Origin: Alviniconcha marisindica
Lineage: Eukaryota > Mollusca > Gastropoda > Provannidae
DNA length: 64,000 nucleotides
Assembly (NCBI GenBank): GCA_018857735.1
Contig: JABMCL010000453.1
Span: 1,234,501-1,298,500, forward strand
Reading direction: 5' to 3'
How positions within the stretch are numbered: the stretch's first letter is position 1; the number at the start of each line of letters is the position of its first letter. Below are positions 25,325-36,407 of this stretch, piece by piece. The translations under genes and the position numbers were made by a program. The notes under the pieces were generated by a model. It was not told the origin of the DNA. It made no database searches and was given only the letters and a program-made list of their open reading frames with translations.

Positions 25325-25386
<62 letters not shown>
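25260..25386. repeat. Two (CT)n microsatellites 25 bp apart
   Basis: CT runs at 25,260-25,295 and 25,323-25,386, each followed by TCTACTATTG-like text, so the pair is probably a local duplication. Confidence 0.9.
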
Positions 25387-25389
<3 letters not shown>

Positions 25390-25510
25390 TTGCTTTATGT
25401 GTAGCCTACTGGCATGTAGATTAGCAGGGACAGATTGTAAGAATAGGCAACTGCCTAAAATCTTAATCCTTGTGTAATAAACTTCTGAGTTCTCTCTGTC
25501 TCAGTCGCTT

Positions 25511-25592
25511 AGCAAGGACTAGTTGTTAGGTTTTTGACTGAACCTAAACTACAATCCTTGTAAAATAAAATTTTCGAGCTCGAGTTCTCTCT
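25511..25592 (+). repeat. Dispersed repeat C, copy 1 (about 80 bp)
   Basis: GCAAGGACTAGTTGTTAGGT then GAACCTAAACTACAATCCTT; the second copy is at 42,602-42,680 in the same orientation. Confidence 0.65.
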
Positions 25593-26039
25593 CTCGTTTT
25601 TGCCTGATATAAATAAATCAATACATAAATATTCTGTAGCGTTCTTCACCACTGAGCGAGCTCCGGCAACGCACTTATTTAGTACCTGTACATATACTAT
25701 TTACAGACATATACGTGCAATCACATACCGATACATATTACATACTTCATAAATTGTACTAATATAAAACAGTACTTGTAGAACAGTGAACAAAATAACT
25801 ACACTAAAGCACGCATTGCAATAATATAAAACAGTGTACAAAATAACTACGCTAACACACACACACCACACACACACACACCACACACACACACATTCTC
25901 TCTCTCCTTCCTCCCCCCTCCCCCCATTTCTCCCGCCCCCCCCCCCCCTCTCTCTCCAGAAGCGATCATGAAACAACTAGAACTCTCAGAAAGCATCAAC
26001 GCCCACACTTCACGTGCTGGGCTGGAGCCTGCAGAAATC

Positions 26040-26930
26040 CTACTGGCAGAAAACTATCACGAACAGATGAGTTTTGAGTCTGGATTTAAACAGTGGAAGA
26101 GCAGGAGAATTTCTGAGATCGGATGGCAGAGAGTTCCAGACAGAAGGGGCAAAAAAAGCTGAAGAAACGCTCCCCGAATGTTTTAATGCTACGCTTTGGG
26201 ACTTTGAGGAGCTTCTCACACGATGAACGAAGGTTTCGTGTTGGTTCATAATTATGCACAGAGGGTCTGGGAAAGATAACCTGGTAGAGAGCCATCAAAA
26301 AAAAATCAAAAAAAAGGCGAAAGTGGCTATTTTGTAGTATGGTCGGAATTTAATCGGAAGCCAATGCAGTTCTTGCAAGAGTGGTGTCACATGATTGTAT
26401 CATTTTGGACTTTCTAGGAACGAGTTTTGCAGCGTTGTTTTAGACTCTGTAAGCGTGAAATGTGCTTGAATGATAACCCTGCAGGATGGAATTGCAGTAG
26501 TCAAATCGGGATGTTATAGGAGAGATAAAACGAGCTGGGCAGTTGCGCTCTGAGTGAAGTATGGTCGGATTGAAGCCATTCTTCTGAGTTTTAGGTACGC
26601 TGCACGGCATACACTGCTGATGTGTTGCTGCATACACAGTGTCTGATCGAGATGAACTCCTAGGTTCCTAACTGAAGATTTGAAAGCTATGCGCTTGCCA
26701 CCTATGTCTACGCTATCTCTGCCAACCGAACTAAGGCGGGAAGTAGATGCAACGGGAAGAACTTCGGTCTTTTATGTGCATTCAGTTTGAGCTTGTTGCT
26801 GTACATCCAACCTGCAAGTCTTTCGATGCACGTCTGGATAGGAGAGAGGAGAGACTGAAATTGATCAGGAGGAACTCCCTTTGGACAAGTGGGTGTCAGG
26901 GTAGACTGGGCGTTAAACACTATTGCCCAC
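26040..26930 (-). mobile_element. Decayed non-LTR retrotransposon, 3' part of the reverse transcriptase ORF
   Basis: On the minus strand, broken frames show in order LLSPIQTCIERLAGWMYSNK with LKLNAHK (RT region), SPITSRFDYCNSILQGY, and the C-terminal APSVWNSLPSDLRNSPALP with FKSRLKTHLF. These are hallmarks of CR1/L2/Jockey-like elements. Several frameshifts separate the pieces, so it is dead. Confidence 0.7.
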
Positions 26931-28146
26931 CTGGGTTTTGTGCTACACGATAGCAGGCACGAAACAGCTTTAACCCCTTCACTGCCCCTGCCTGTAACAT
27001 TTCCGGGCTAGAAAGTGCACAAACACGCCTGCTAACAGTATTTATTTTTGGTTCTGTAACAAATCTGATGTCAATATTGTGCATTTTGATAAAAGTCCTT
27101 TCACATACTAATGCGAAAAAGAAAACAAAAAGGCTTAAGGATTCAAATTTTGCACTTTTATTGGTCGTTCTCAAGTGGTATCATGGCAGTGAAAGGGTTA
27201 ACACCGTAAAACGTCACCACCTTTTAAATGAAGTGGACCATGAGGCGACAAACCTCACTATCTGAACAGGACCCCGCATCGCCAGGAATCTGAGTTGTTG
27301 GCTGGCCATCAATGCCAGACGGTCACCGGTCTCCTGTCGCGACAGTCCCGTGGCGCCGCCTAGCGAGTAGGCTACAGTCTATCGACAACTTGGGAGCAGT
27401 CAGTGAACCAAACCCGGCCGGCCCTCTCCGCTACTGCTGTTTTAAAGTGACCCAACTAGTGACTGGATACATCTGAGTGGAGCTAACTGTATACTCGATA
27501 GTTTTGAACCGAGGTAACTGCATGCTGGATAGTTTGGAATAGATTAAACTGCATTTTGGACAGTTTTGAATAGACTGAACTGCATTTTGGACAGTTTTGA
27601 ATAGACTGCATATTTAGGACAGTTTTCAACAGTTTTGAATAGACTGAACTGCATTTTCAACAATTTTGAATAGACTGAACTGCATTTTGAACAGTTTGAA
27701 TAGACCGAACTGTAGTTTTGAATGGAGTTTGATTATTGGATAGCTAACAGCAGAGCTAACTGTAAACTGGATAGTTTTGAAAAGACCTGCGATAGTTTTA
27801 AACAGACGACTGGAACAGTTTAACGCATTTCTGTAGTTTGAAAAACAGTAGACGTCCGGTAGTGATTCAGCACTTTAATTTGTGGTTTGAATGGACCTAT
27901 TCTGAGTGTTAAGGAAGACGACTGGAGTTTTCGAGTAAGCCGTGGGTTGCATTTTTTACGTTGCCTTTACTGACTGAACTGACCGATAAGGATCTGGGAA
28001 TCCTTGTTTCCGTCGTTACGGGGTTTGCATCGGAAACAACCCGAGTATACAGTTCATAAGACTGGAGCAAATAACAGACAAAGCGACTAGAGTAACTGGT
28101 GTCTTCGTCGTCCCTTAACACGGTGCAAAACGTGATCAGGAAAGCG
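26931..28146. other. Lectin upstream region
   Basis: Holds the 31-bp degenerate array (27,470-27,835) and the presumed promoter and 5' UTR of the lectin gene. I cannot place the transcription start. Confidence 0.5.
27470..27835. repeat. Degenerate minisatellite, about 31-bp unit, about 10 copies
   Basis: Copies share TTTTGAATAGACTGAACTGC and ATTTTGGACAG. It lies just upstream of the lectin gene and may be in its promoter or 5' UTR. Confidence 0.75.
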
Positions 28147-28504
28147 ATGTCCAGCGATAGCCAGGCAAAGGCCGATGTCCGGAGTGTGGCGCTGGGCATA
28201 TTGGTGTTGACCCTCCTGTGGACAACGCCCTGTCAGTGCAAGTCGGCCACCTTCCACCGAATGGACTACCTGGACGACAACGTCATCTACACGCCCTCGG
28301 GGGACCTGGAGGACACGCTGGTGGCCCGGCGGACCAGCGTCACGTCCACGTCGCTATGCGCCGCCCTGTGTCTGACGGAGGAACGGTGCAGCTCCTTCTT
28401 CCACGTGGCTGCCGACGGGCTGTGTCTGATGCACTCCATCGTCTTTCTGAACGCTGACGAGGCCACTGCCAAGCCGGGAACCACATACTGGCGGCTCAGT
28501 CAAG
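28147..28504 (+). CDS. Lectin gene exon 1 (signal peptide and PAN/apple-like segment)
   Basis: ATG at 28147 is the first in frame after TAA at 28093. The exon encodes residues 1-119 plus one base of codon 120 and ends CAA-G before the donor GTCAGT at 28505. Base composition is clearly GC-richer than the flanks, as expected for coding sequence. The 37-bp array of intron 1 starts directly at this donor. Confidence 0.8.
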
Positions 28505-30723
28505 GTCAGTCCGTGGTGATCAGGTGGTCCCCGTTCTATAGCTTAGTCAGTGATGATCAGGTGGTCCCCGTTCTATAGCTTAGTCAGTGGTGATCATGTG
28601 GTCCCCTTTGTATAACTTAGTCACTGGTGATCAAGTGGTTCCCTTTCTATAGCTTAGTCACTGGTGATCATGTAGTCCCCTGTCCATAGCTTAGTCACTG
28701 GTGATCATGTGGTCCCCTTTCTATAGCTTAGTCACTGGTGATCATGTGGTTCCCTTTCTATAGCTTAGTCACTGGTGATCATGTGGTCCCCGTTCTATAG
28801 CTTAGTCAGTGGTGATCATGTGGTCCCCGTTCTATAGCTTAGTCAGTGGTGATCATGTTGTCACCTGTCTATAGTTTAGTCACTGGTGATCATGTGGTCC
28901 CCTTTCTATAGCTTAGTCAGTGGTGATCATGTGGTCCCCCTGTCTATAGCTTAGTCAGTGGTGATCATGTTGTTCCCTTTCTATAGCTTAGTCACTGGTG
29001 ATCATGTGGTCCCCGTTCTATAGCTTAGTCAGTGGTGATCATGTGGTCCCCGTTCTATAGCTTAGTCAGTGGTGATCATGTTGTCCCCTGTCTATAGTTT
29101 AGTCAGTGGCGATCATGTGGTCCCCTTTCTATAGCTTAGTCAGTGGTGATCATGTGGTCCCCCTGTCTATAGCCTAGTCAGTGGTGATCATGTTGTTCCC
29201 TTTCTGTAGCTTAGGCAGTGGTGATCATGTGGTCCCTTTTCTGTAGCTTAGTCACTGGTGATCATGTGGTCCCTTTCTATAGCTGAGTCAGTGGTGATCA
29301 TATGGTCCCCTTTCTATAGCTGAGTCAGTGGTGATCATGTAGTCCCTTTTTATAGCTTAGTCAGTGGTGATCATGTAGTCCCTTTTTATAGCTGAGTCAG
29401 TGGTGATCATGTGGTCCCCGTTCTATAGCTTAGTCAGTGGTGATCATGTGGTCCCCTTTCTATAGCTGAGTCACTGGTGATCATGTGGTCCCTTTTCTAT
29501 AGCTTAGTCAGTGGTGATCATGTAGTCCCCGTTCTATAGCTTAGTCTGTGATGATCATGTGGTCCCTTTTTATAGCTTAGTCACTGGTGATCATGTGGTC
29601 CCTTTCTATAGCTTATTCAGTGGTGATCATGTAGTCCACTTTCTATAGCTTAGTCAGTGGTGATCATGTGGTTCCCTTTCTATAGCTTAGTCACTTGTGA
29701 TCATGTGGTCCGCTTTCTATAGCTTAGTCAGTGGTGATCATGTGGTCCCCTTTCTATAGCTTAGTCAGTGGTGATCATGTAGTCCCCTTTCTATAGCTTA
29801 GTCAGTGGTGATCATGTGGTCTTTATTTTATTATTTTAGCTTAGTCAGTGGTGATCATGTAGTCCCCTTTCTATAGCTTAGTCAGTGGTAATCATGTGGT
29901 CCCTTTTTATAGCTTAGTCAGTGGTGATCATGTAGTCCCCTTTCTATAGCTTAGTCAGTGGTGATCATGTGGTCCCTTTTTATAGCTTAGTCAGTGGTGC
30001 AATTACACATGATGCTTAACGTCCACAGAAACCGTAAGGCTTATTAGGGACGGGTGTCAGTGGTGATCATTTGGTCCCTTTTTATAGCTTAGTCAGTGGT
30101 GATCATGTAGTCCCCTTTCTATAGCTTAGTCAGTGGTGATCACGTAGTCCCCTTTCTACAGCTGAGTCAGTGGTGATCATGTGGTCCGCTTTCTACAGTT
30201 GAGTCACCGTCAGTCAGTGGTGATCACGTAGTCCCTTTCTACAGTTGAGTCAGTGGTGATCACGTAGTCCCTTTCTACAGTTGAGTCAATGGTGATCACG
30301 TGGTCCCTTTCTACAGCTAAGTCAGTGGTGATCATGTAGTCCCCACGGTAAGAGAGTTGATCATGTGATTATGTGTCACTGACAAGCATCTTTCTAACAT
30401 TGACTACAGGTTAGCATCCAAAGTCGCTTTCCTTGATCTATCTGCTGCGTTTGACACCCTTGACCACCATATTCTGTTGAAAAGACTGAGTATTACTTAC
30501 AGAATTCACGCTAAAGCGCTTCAGTGGTTTCAGTGGTTCTATTCGTATCTGTCCAACAGCCAACAATCATTGTTAGTTTGTCTCCAGTTACAAATCATAG
30601 TCTGTACAACAACTGTCGCTGTCAGTCTGTCTGCAATTGGTTTACAAAATAATGTTTGTGCAACAACCATAATAATAATTAAAGTATGTATAAAGCGTAA
30701 AATATTGTCTGTATATAGAGACT

Positions 30724-30796
<73 letters not shown>

Positions 30797-32716
30797 CATA
30801 CTGACAGTCTGTCTCCTGTTACGGATGATTGTGCAACAACTGTCGCTGTCTGTGCAACAACTGTCACTGTCTGTCTGTGAAACAACTGTCACTGTCTGTC
30901 TGTGAAACAGCTGTCACTGTCAGTCTGTCTCCTTTTACAGAGGACTGTGCAACAACTGTCACTGTCAGTCTATCTCCTGTTACAGAGGACTGTGCAACAA
31001 CTGTCATTGTCAGTCCGTCTCCTGTTACAGAAGACTGTGCAACAACTGTCACTGTCAGTCCGTCTCCTGTTACAGAGGACTGTGCAACAACTGTCACTGT
31101 CAGTCCGTCTCCTGTTACAGAGGACTGTGCAACAACTGTCACTGTCAGTCCGTCTCCTGTTACAGAGGACTGTGCAACAACTGTCACTGTCAGTCCGTCT
31201 CCTGTTACAGAGGACTGTGCAACAACTGTCACTGTCAGTCCGTCTCCTGTTACAGAGGACTGTGCAACAACTGTCACTGTCAGTCCGTCTCCTGTTACAG
31301 AGGACTGTGCAACAACTGTCACTGTCAGTCCGTCTCCTGTTACAGAGGACTGTGCAACAACTGTCACTGACAGTCCGTCTCCTGTTACAGAGGACTGTGC
31401 AACAACTGTCACTGACAGTCCGTCTCCTGTTACAGAGGACTGTGCAACAACTGTCACTGACAGTCCGTCTCCTGTTACAGAGGACTGTGCAACAACTGTC
31501 ACTGTCAGTCTGTCTCCTGTTACAGAGGACTGCCCGCAGGCAGAGGGGTACCTGCTGTACCGACCTCTAGGTCTGTGCTACAAGTATTACTGGCAGTCTG
31601 TCTTTTGGGACGATGCCGAGGCCATCTGCAGCTCGGCCGGCACCTCGCTGATCAAGGTGGACAGCCAGGACAAGTTCCAGCACCTCTACGAATTCTTGAG
31701 GGGCTCCACAGGTAGGGTCATTTCCCTTGCCTCCAGCCTGTCCACGGCGGCCGATCTACAGGTAGGGTCGTTACCTTGATGTTAGCTTGTCCAGGTCAGC
31801 AGAACGATCCACAGGTAGGGTCATTTCCTTTGCCTCCAGCGTGTCCATGGCGACGATCTACAGGTAGGGTCATTACCTTGTCCAGGTAACTTAAGTTGGT
31901 TTTTGAAGAGTAGGATGTAATACTCCATATTGCTGAATTGTTTATTAGGTTTTTATCTGTCCTTCCTCAGTGAGCCCTAGCAAACAGTTTGTATTGTTTG
32001 AGGACTTTTTCCTTTTATTTAAGTCTTTTCACATAAATGATAATAACAGGCCTCAAGAAGAAGAAGAAAAGAAAGAGATTTTTTTTTTTTTTTTAAATAC
32101 AAGATTATTTACAGTAGATTCAGATTCAGATCCAGATTCTTTATTCATAACGGCGGAGGAGAGGAGAGTTTGTTTGAGACCTGCCTGTAAAGAAGAGATT
32201 CGCCAGAAAATATTAAAACAAATATCGAGTTCTTCGCGAAAAGATATGATTTCAGAACTTTAGATCCGAGTATTTAAATATCCAGCAAGGTGACGCCCCC
32301 CCCCCCCCCCCACCCCGTTTATATATATAGATATATAGATATATTAAATTGCATCATTGGTATGTTAGTACATGGAACAGTGTGACGACCAAAAAATGCA
32401 GATAATTTTAACGAGTGGGTTATTGGGTCATTTTTTTGCGTGTACGCCTTCAGGCCAACTGTAAATACGCCGTCTGGTGTGGATTGCAGTCACCAGAACA
32501 CAGCACGTGTCGATCGGGATGTCGGAGAAGAGCGGAAGTTACCGCTGGGTGGACGGAAGTAACGTCACCTGGTTCAACTGGGCCAGCACCGAACCTAGCA
32601 GTAGCGCGGAGCAGTGCGTCAACATGGCCTGGTTCTACTACTTCCAGTGGAACGACGTGCCCTGCGCTGTCGATACGGCCGCCAAGTACAACTTCCTGTG
32701 CCAGAAACTCATCTAG
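28147..32716 (+). CDS. Secreted C-type lectin domain protein with N-terminal PAN/apple-like segment (3 exons, 256 aa)
   Basis: Joining 28147-28504, 31526-31711 and 32490-32716 gives a 256-residue protein; both introns are phase 1 with GT-AG ends. Residues 1 to about 33 look like a signal peptide (hydrophobic core VALGILVLTLLW). Residues about 75-110 have PAN/apple-type cysteine spacing (SLCAALC, RCSSF, GLCLM). Residues 121-256 are a C-type lectin domain: six cysteines (122, 137, 154, 224, 240, 252), WVDGS at 201-205, WND at 235-237 and a sequon at N206. The usual EPN/QPD sugar-binding triplet is EPS (216-218) and WIG is replaced by SIG, so calcium-dependent sugar binding may be altered. An in-frame TAA at 28093 precedes the first ATG. 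Likely an extracellular glycan-recognition protein; the target is unknown. Both introns begin or end in tandem arrays built from the splice junctions. An AATAAA at about 34,372 could be the poly(A) signal, which is uncertain. Confidence 0.82.
28505..30350. repeat. Minisatellite from the lectin exon 1 donor, 37-bp unit, about 48 copies
   Basis: The array starts at the exon 1 donor. The unit reads TAGTCAGTGGTGATCATGTG then GTCCCCTTTCTATAGCT; the true junction reads AAG-GTCAGTCCGTGGTGATCA. Each unit thus keeps the GTCAGT donor core. A dispersed element interrupts it at 30,012-30,054. Confidence 0.92.
30012..30054 (+). repeat. Dispersed short repeat B inside the 37-bp lectin array
   Basis: GCTTAACGTCCACAGAAACC then GTAAGGCTTATTAGGGACGG; other copies are at 35,341-35,385 (-) and 39,780-39,823 (+). 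Confidence 0.65.
30395..30575 (+). mobile_element. Reverse transcriptase fragment inside lectin intron 1
   Basis: The frame reads SKVAFLDLSAAFDTLDHHIL, containing RT motif A (LDLSAAFDTxDH) of CR1/Jockey-like elements, then ALQWFQWFYSYLSNSQQ. It sits between the 37-bp and 45-bp arrays of the lectin intron in the same orientation as the gene. Confidence 0.65.
30727..30793. repeat. (CA)n microsatellite in lectin intron 1
   Basis: About 33 CA units between the RT fragment and the 45-bp array. Confidence 0.95.
30815..31525. repeat. Minisatellite from the lectin exon 2 acceptor, 45-bp unit, about 14 copies
   Basis: From 30,974 to 31,514 the unit recurs every 45 bp exactly: CTCCTGTTACAGAGGACTGT then GCAACAACTGTCACTGTCAG and TCCGT. 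The last copy is the real acceptor (TTACAG then AGGACTGC). All copies are in the same coding phase and no stop intervenes. Confidence 0.93.
31526..31711 (+). CDS. Lectin gene exon 2 (first half of C-type lectin domain)
   Basis: The acceptor CTCCTGTTACAG ends at 31525; codon 120 becomes GAG and the frame continues DCPQAEGYLLYRPLGLCY. The exon holds the first three lectin-fold cysteines and ends TCC-ACA-G before GTAGGG at 31712. The frame is also open upstream through at least 12 further 45-bp copies of the acceptor, so a longer exon cannot be excluded. Confidence 0.8.
31712..31890. repeat. Short array from the lectin exon 2 donor, about 50-bp unit, 4 copies
   Basis: CTACAGGTAGGGTC or TCCACAGGTAGGGTC recurs four times, followed by ATTTCC or ATTACC. 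The first copy is the real donor. Confidence 0.8.
32490..32716 (+). CDS. Lectin gene exon 3 (second half of C-type lectin domain, stop)
   Basis: The acceptor TGGATTGCAG ends at 32489. It is the phase-compatible site: the upstream TTCAG at 32449-32453 would run into TAA at 32462 in the lectin frame. It encodes SIGMSEKSGSYRWVDGS, FNWASTEPSSSAEQC, QWNDVPC and YNFLCQKLI, then TAG at 32714-32716. Confidence 0.82.
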
Positions 32717-32999
32717 GTCCACCACTGTCATTGGGGCTGGCCTTGCTGTGCATGTTGTGTGCTTTTCCCTCACAGGAAGCAAGTTCTGCCGCACTTTTCT
32801 CGTACTGATTCAGTCTAGAGTTTCAGTTCAAGTGCATTATCCTTACGGCTCGAACGCAAAATAGCTTGTGCGGTATTCTGTATAGAAAAATCTCCGTAGT
32901 GGGTAGAATTGATTGTGGCATCATTTATGAGGGGCTCGGCCGGGGTTGAAAAACAGTTTTTACTCAGTCGTACAAAATTGTAACCTTCGCAGTGTTAGC

Positions 33000-33120
33000 C
33001 TGCTTGTGTACCCTGTTTCACTGTGTGCCTCTGCCACATAGCCTGCTTGTGTACCCTGTTTCACTGTATGCCTCTGCCACATAGCCTGCTTGTGTACCTT
33101 GTTTCACTGTGTGCCTCTGC
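33000..33120. repeat. Tandem repeat, 43-bp unit, 3 copies
   Basis: The unit is TAGCCTGCTTGTGTACCCTG then TTTCACTGTGTGCCTCTGCC. It ends in a poly(C) run and is probably within the lectin 3' UTR or just beyond. Confidence 0.85.
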
Positions 33121-33349
33121 CACCCCCCCCCCCCCCCCCTTCCCCTCCAAAGGAGCGTAACCGAAACGGCAGCCTCATTTCCTCGGGTCATCAGTTTCGC
33201 GTCTTTTCCGCCAACAAACGGTCAAGAATCCACTCCTCTTTGTTCAAGGGATTTTTGGTTTATTTCGGACATTCTTGTTTGCTTTTATTCATTGTTATTC
33301 AAGTTTGTTTTTTATGTACCTTTTATATGGCAGCCTAAGTTTGACTAAG

Positions 33350-33351
<2 letters not shown>

Positions 33352-33442
<91 letters not shown>
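33352..33442. repeat. (CA)n microsatellite
   Basis: About 45 perfect CA units downstream of the lectin gene. Confidence 0.95.
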
Positions 33443-33445
<3 letters not shown>

Positions 33446-33524
33446 AAAACTAATTCTAACACACGACGATCATGCACCAAATACCATGAAAGTAGAATTA
33501 TTTTGACAGGAAAACCTTGGAAGT

Positions 33525-34175
33525 TGCTGTTTGCCAAGGTAGGGAGTAGCTGTTTGCAAGGGAACTGGCAGCTTGGGAATAGCTGTTTGCCAGGGAACTG
33601 GCAGCTTAGGAATAGCTGTTTGCCAGGGAATTGGCAGCTCAATGTGTAATAGCTGTTTGCCAGGGAGTTGGCAGCTGTGTAATAGCTGTTTGCCAGGGAT
33701 TGGCAGTATGGGAATAGCTGTTTGCCAGGGAACTGGCAGCTGTGTAATAGCTATTTGCCAGGGATTGGCAGTGTGGGAATAGCTGTTTGCCAGGGAACTG
33801 GCAGCTGTGTAACATCTGTTTTCCAGGGCGTTGGCAGCTGTGTAATAGCTGTTTGCCAGGGCTTGGCAGTATGGGAATAGCTGTTTGCCAGGGAACTGGC
33901 AGCTGTGTAATAGCTATTTGCCAGGGATTGGCAGTATGGGAATAACTGTTTGCCAGGGAACTGGCAGCTGTATAATAGCTGTTTGCCAGGGATTGGCAGT
34001 ATGGGAATAGCTGTTTGCCAGGGAACTGGCAGCTGTGTAATAGCTATTTGCCAGGGAACTGGCAGCTATGTAATGTTTGCCAGGGAATTGGCAGCTGTGT
34101 AATAGTTGTTTGCCAGGGAATTGGCAGCTGTGTAATAGCTGTTTGCCAGGGAATTGTCAGCTGGGCCAGAGAATA
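33525..34175. repeat. Minisatellite, about 33-bp unit, about 19 copies
   Basis: The unit is AATAGCTGTTTGCCAGGGAA followed by CTGGCAGCTGTGT, with alternating long and short forms. Confidence 0.9.
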
Positions 34176-34544
34176 GCTGGTTGCCGGCAAAATCTCAGTG
34201 TATACATTGTTGTTGATCTGGTAATACGGCGATACAGAAATGACCACTATTGTTATTAGTCAGTGAATAGTCACCAAACAAACCATGTAAATTAGGGAGT
34301 GCTTGGTTACCCTATTCTATTTTGTGTGTGTTTGTTATTCATGTGTGGCGCCCACACTTTTCTTTGAATGGAATAAAGAAGTATTTAGTGTAAATAAAAA
34401 CAACAGTAACACCACATTCTGTTCATTCTGTTCAGAATGTTCGGCTTTCTTGAAACCTTTCTCTGTGAACTGTGACTGAAGAATGCTGAGCGTCACAAAC
34501 ACATACGTAAACACATGCGTAATTAAATGTAACCCAGTTCATTA

Positions 34545-34580
<36 letters not shown>

Positions 34581-35073
34581 AAGAACGCTGGGCGTCACAA
34601 ATAAGTACGTAACACGTACGTAATTAAAATGACTCGGTTCATTCTCTCTGTCTCTGTCTCATTGAAGAATGCTAGGCGTTACAAGTAAATACGTAAACAT
34701 ATGTAAAGAAGTATTTGACATAAACATTGCAAATATTGGGATGAGCGGGGTGGGGGGGGGGGGGGGGGGACGGCCAACGAGAAAGTTAACTGATTGCCAC
34801 AAAAACGTTAGCAGCTGCGCAGTGCGTGGATGCCAGGGAAATCGACGGAACTGTTCTGCTACACGTCCTTGTCTGACATTGCATTACCTGTGCCGGTGTC
34901 CCAGTCTCGCATGGTGCCAAGCGGATGACAGCTACGTCACTTCCGCACGTGCCATGCTGCAGCCTGTGGGCTCTCTCCTGGCCTCTCGGTACCCACTGGG
35001 CAATAGGTGCACCACAGATCCCAATACCCCCCCCCCCCCCATCCCTCACACACACACACACACACACACACCA

Positions 35074-35150
35074 CGCTTGGCCTAGCGGTAAGGCGTTAGG
35101 CTGGTAAGCAGAGGGACCTCGGTTCGAATACGCTTCGAATACGCTTCGGC
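35074..35150 (+). mobile_element. tRNA-like SINE head fragment
   Basis: TTGGCCTAGCGGTAAGGCG resembles an A box and GGTTCGAATAC (35121-35131) a B box, at tRNA spacing. CGCTTCGAATA is duplicated just after. The fold would be poor at the acceptor end, so a SINE head is more likely than a functional tRNA. Confidence 0.5.
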
Positions 35151-35340
35151 TCTCCTTTCTCTTCGAAAATTGTGGTCCGTGGACACTGTCTTGTGATTTT
35201 GTCCCTCACAATTAATGAAACATTAAAATGCTCTCATCACTGCCCATCTTAATGCAGGAGTCATTCTGGTGGTGACAGTGTAGTGGTAGGTATATAATCT
35301 CCCTCTCCCCCACCACCATACCCCCTTCCCCCCACTTCTC

Positions 35341-35385
35341 CCCGTCCCTAATAAGCCTTACGGTTTCTGTGGATGTTAAGCACCG
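35341..35385 (-). repeat. Dispersed short repeat B, copy 2 (reverse)
   Basis: CCCGTCCCTAATAAGCCTTA then CGGTTTCTGTGGATGTTAAG, the reverse complement of the copy at 30,012. Confidence 0.65.
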
Positions 35386-35411
35386 TGTTTTCGTACTTAC
35401 ACTCCACGCAC

Positions 35412-35426
35412 GCACGCACGCACGCA

Positions 35427-35512
<86 letters not shown>
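35412..35512. repeat. Compound (CGCA)n(CT)n(CA)n microsatellite
   Basis: Short ACGC units pass into CT and then about 30 CA units. Confidence 0.92.
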
Positions 35513-35515
<3 letters not shown>

Positions 35516-35649
35516 CTTGTTTTGTGTCGGCAGTAATCGCCCGTGATTCTTTGTAGTCGATGGACAACAGACCCTGGTCACTGTCTCTAGATCAGCACTA
35601 TCCGCTAAGTTATACCTTTCTATATGTTTTGCTTTTCCGTTTCACTGTT

Positions 35650-35818
35650 GTCACCACTGCCCTCACTGTCCTCACCACTGCCTCTCTGTCCTCACCACCG
35701 CCCTCTCTGTCCTCACCACCGCCCTCTCTGTCCTCACCATCGCCCTCTCTGTCCTCACCACTGCCCTCTCTGTCCTCACCACCGCCCTCTCTGTCCTCAC
35801 CACTGCCCTCTCTCTCCT
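35650..35818. repeat. Minisatellite, 21-bp unit, 8 copies
   Basis: The unit is CTGTCCTCACCACCGCCCTC T. Frames are open on both strands because 21 is divisible by 3; not a gene. Confidence 0.85.
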
Positions 35819-36284
35819 CTATGCCGAAGAAAGAGAGAGAGTGAACTAAAAGACAACACAATCATTCAGTGTAATGCCCAAGCTGCCGAGCATTTGTATT
35901 CAGCCGCATGCATGTTCAGTCGCCAAACGATGGATTGCACACAATATAATTCACGCAGATACACAGAAATAATTCAGATGTTAGGACCAAAAACTTACAT
36001 GTCAGTAGAAGGCGAAGGTTGGAGCAAGGGGGCCACACAACGTTCTCCGATCTTCCGCCCACCTCCCTAACTGACCCCCCCCCCCTCCCCCAACCACCAC
36101 CACAGGTGCAAGAATCACTGATGATGTCTCATGTGTATTTACTGAGGTACGTTACCCTAAGCTTAGTAGACATTAATTTCTCGTGAAGTAGCCTATTCCT
36201 GATTGGTTGACTCAGTCTCGTATGTCACCACTGATTGGACCGTCATGCGCGGGCGGCAGCTGATTGGTCGGCTGCCGTGAGAGT

Positions 36285-36407
36285 TCACCGGAAAACGAGG
36301 GTCAAGGGACCGTTGATGGTGGAATCGTAGGAGTGGTGGAGATCCTGGACACAGATGTCGATGCGTGAGTGACCTTTGCCATAGAACGCGCTGCCAGTGT
36401 CCACAAC
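36285..36407 (-). CDS. 3D-domain gene exon 5 (last two Asp residues, stop)
   Basis: The acceptor CTTGATTGCAG precedes 36407; it encodes [19 protein letters not shown] and ends [12 protein letters not shown] at 36287-36285. It carries D150 and D164. Confidence 0.8.
   Translation of the reverse strand, partial: VVDTGSAFYGKGHSRIDICVQDLHHSYDSTINGPLTLVFR

Larger units (their letters stand above)
24361..26039. other. No gene recognised
   Basis: Microsatellites, dispersed repeat C and CA/C-rich tracts near 25,855-25,960. The rest is unique sequence without coding evidence. Confidence 0.5.

Noticed and set aside
30864..31502. Minus-strand frame of 212 codons
   Set aside because: It is antisense of the 45-bp array; openness follows from the unit length.
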